DNA from: Pseudomonadota bacterium
GTDB lineage: Bacteria > Pseudomonadota > Gammaproteobacteria > Steroidobacterales > Steroidobacteraceae
Length of the DNA: 10,163 nt
Direction: 5' to 3'
Assembly (NCBI GenBank): GCA_016704655.1
Contig: JADIZR010000021.1
Coordinates: 1 to 10,163, forward strand
Shown piece by piece: positions 9,587-10,163 of this stretch (positions are counted from its first letter, which is position 1; the number at the start of each line of letters is the position of its first letter). The position numbers were made by a program, and so were the translations under genes. The notes under the pieces were generated by a model. That model was not told the origin of the DNA and ran no database searches. It saw nothing but the letters and a program-made list of their open reading frames with translations.

Positions 9587-9598
9587 CGCGTCGGCACG

Positions 9599-10048
9599 CT
9601 ACTGCTGCATCTCGGTCTCGACGATGATGCCGGCCCTGGTGAGCAGCTCCAGGTCGCGGCGCAGTTCCGCCCGGTTGACGCTGGATTGCCGCGCGGCTGC
9701 GTCGTCCAGCGAGAAGAGTCGCTGCCGCAGAATCCACTCGATGGTCGGATAGGTTGCTCCCAGGGCGATCTCGCCACCTTCGAAGACCACGGCGAATCCA
9801 TGATCACGACGCACCACCTTGGCCCGGCGTGCGACGGAATACCGGCGCGGGGGCGCTCTGTGCCGGCAATCCGTAAATTTGCCGGGGCGCGGGCCAGGTC
9901 GCGCTGGTGGTTGAGTACGTCGATGGCAAAGGCGGGCGACGTGACCACGGCCTCTTGATCCGGTCTGCAAGCATGCCCAGCCGTTCGCGCAGTTCCACCC
10001 CTCCCTGCGCGCATCCGGCAGGTAGGCGCGGAACTCAGGAAATATCAT
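9599..10048 (-). CDS. Unrecognised protein of about 150 aa, several one-base frameshifts
   Basis: I do not recognise this protein with confidence. From the ATG at 10048 it reads MIFPEFRAYLPDARREG. Restoring one G in the run at about 9998 gives VELRERLGMLADR, one G near 9960 gives DQEAVVTSPAFAIDVLNHQR and DLARAPANLRIAGTERPRAG, and one T near 9840 gives YSVARRAKVVRRDHGFAVVF, EGGEIALGATYPTIEWIL, RQRLFSLDDAA and RAELRRDLELLTRAGIIVE. It ends EMQQ at the TAG 9601-9599. Every repair keeps a coherent mixed alpha/beta protein. The last 60 residues look like a winged-helix-type domain, and I considered the C-terminal domain of a JmjC or cupin-like protein, but this is weak. No signal peptide is seen. 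The downstream PQQ protein starts 12 bases later, so the two probably share an mRNA. A GGAG lies about 11 bases before the ATG, rather far for a Shine-Dalgarno. Confidence 0.5.
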   Translation of the reverse strand: MIFPEFRAYLPDARREGWNCANGWACLQTGSRGRGHVARLCHRRTQPPARPGPRPGKFTDCRHRAPPRRYSVARRAKVVRRDHGFAVVFEGGEIALGATYPTIEWILRQRLFSLDDAAARQSSVNRAELRRDLELLTRAGIIVETEMQQ

Positions 10049-10090
10049 GTGAATGCAGTCTCCGAAGCTTGAACCCAGGGGCGAGGCCGG

Positions 10091-10163
10091 TCATAAGCCG
10101 GCGAAACCGAGAAAGTCGTGCAGCGCGCCTGCGACCGGTCAACGCGTCGTGGTACTGGCCGCG
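10091..10163 (-). CDS. 3' end of an unrecognised gene entering from the right edge
   Basis: Only about 24 codons are in the window. Reading inward from the edge gives RGQYHDALTG in one frame, then AGALHDFLGFAGL and a TGA (10093-10091) in another; removal of one base near 10130 joins them. The short text is coherent (alpha-helical, with conserved-looking aromatic residues) but too small for a family assignment. The stop lies 42 bases upstream of the next minus-strand start at 10048, so the genes may form one operon with the quinoprotein. Confidence 0.35.

Overview
The window is GC-rich bacterial DNA. A groES-groEL operon with proteobacterial-type sequences, together with periplasmic quinoproteins and c-type cytochrome motifs, points to an aerobic Gram-negative proteobacterium. 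A gammaproteobacterium is most likely, but this is inferred from remembered sequence similarity and was not computed. Single-base frameshifts occur in almost every gene except groEL and brnA. Each is repaired by adding or removing one base, often in a short G or C run. They look more like consensus errors of a lightly polished assembly than real decay, so interrupted genes are described in their restored form.

Layout. 1-255: 3' part of groES. 271-1920: complete groEL, closed by a strong intrinsic terminator (1997-2026). 2058-2359: a promoter with near-consensus boxes, a good Shine-Dalgarno and a small unrecognised gene of about 80 residues. 2381-2515 (minus): a short scrap resembling the C-terminal part of an ISL3-family transposase. 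2562-5126: an exported PQQ-dependent dehydrogenase of the glucose/quinate/shikimate type, continuous in frame with a C-terminal domain resembling 2,4-diacetylphloroglucinol (DAPG)/phloretin hydrolases, which are zinc-dependent C-C bond hydrolases. 5201-6995: an exported protein with a carboxypeptidase-regulatory-like domain, a CxxCH heme motif and a virginiamycin-B-lyase-like beta-propeller. 7073-7631: a brnT-brnA toxin-antitoxin operon with its own promoter and a palindrome over that promoter. 7669-9586 (minus): a cytochrome c-PQQ propeller protein of the polyvinyl-alcohol-dehydrogenase type. 9599-10048 (minus): an unrecognised gene just upstream of it. 10091-10163 (minus): the 3' end of another gene.

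How the genes may work together. The region from 2562 to 9586 encodes three predicted periplasmic beta-propeller proteins. Two carry quinoprotein folds, two carry c-type heme motifs, and one is fused to a C-C hydrolase-like domain. The most interesting reading is an oxidise-then-cleave system. PQQ enzymes would oxidise secondary alcohols to ketones or beta-diketones, the DAPG-hydrolase-like domain would cut the activated C-C bond, and the heme domains would carry electrons away. This resembles the logic of polyvinyl alcohol breakdown (PVA dehydrogenase plus oxidised-PVA hydrolase), here possibly within one polypeptide. The substrate is unknown. The brnTA module between the convergent parts appears to be independent.
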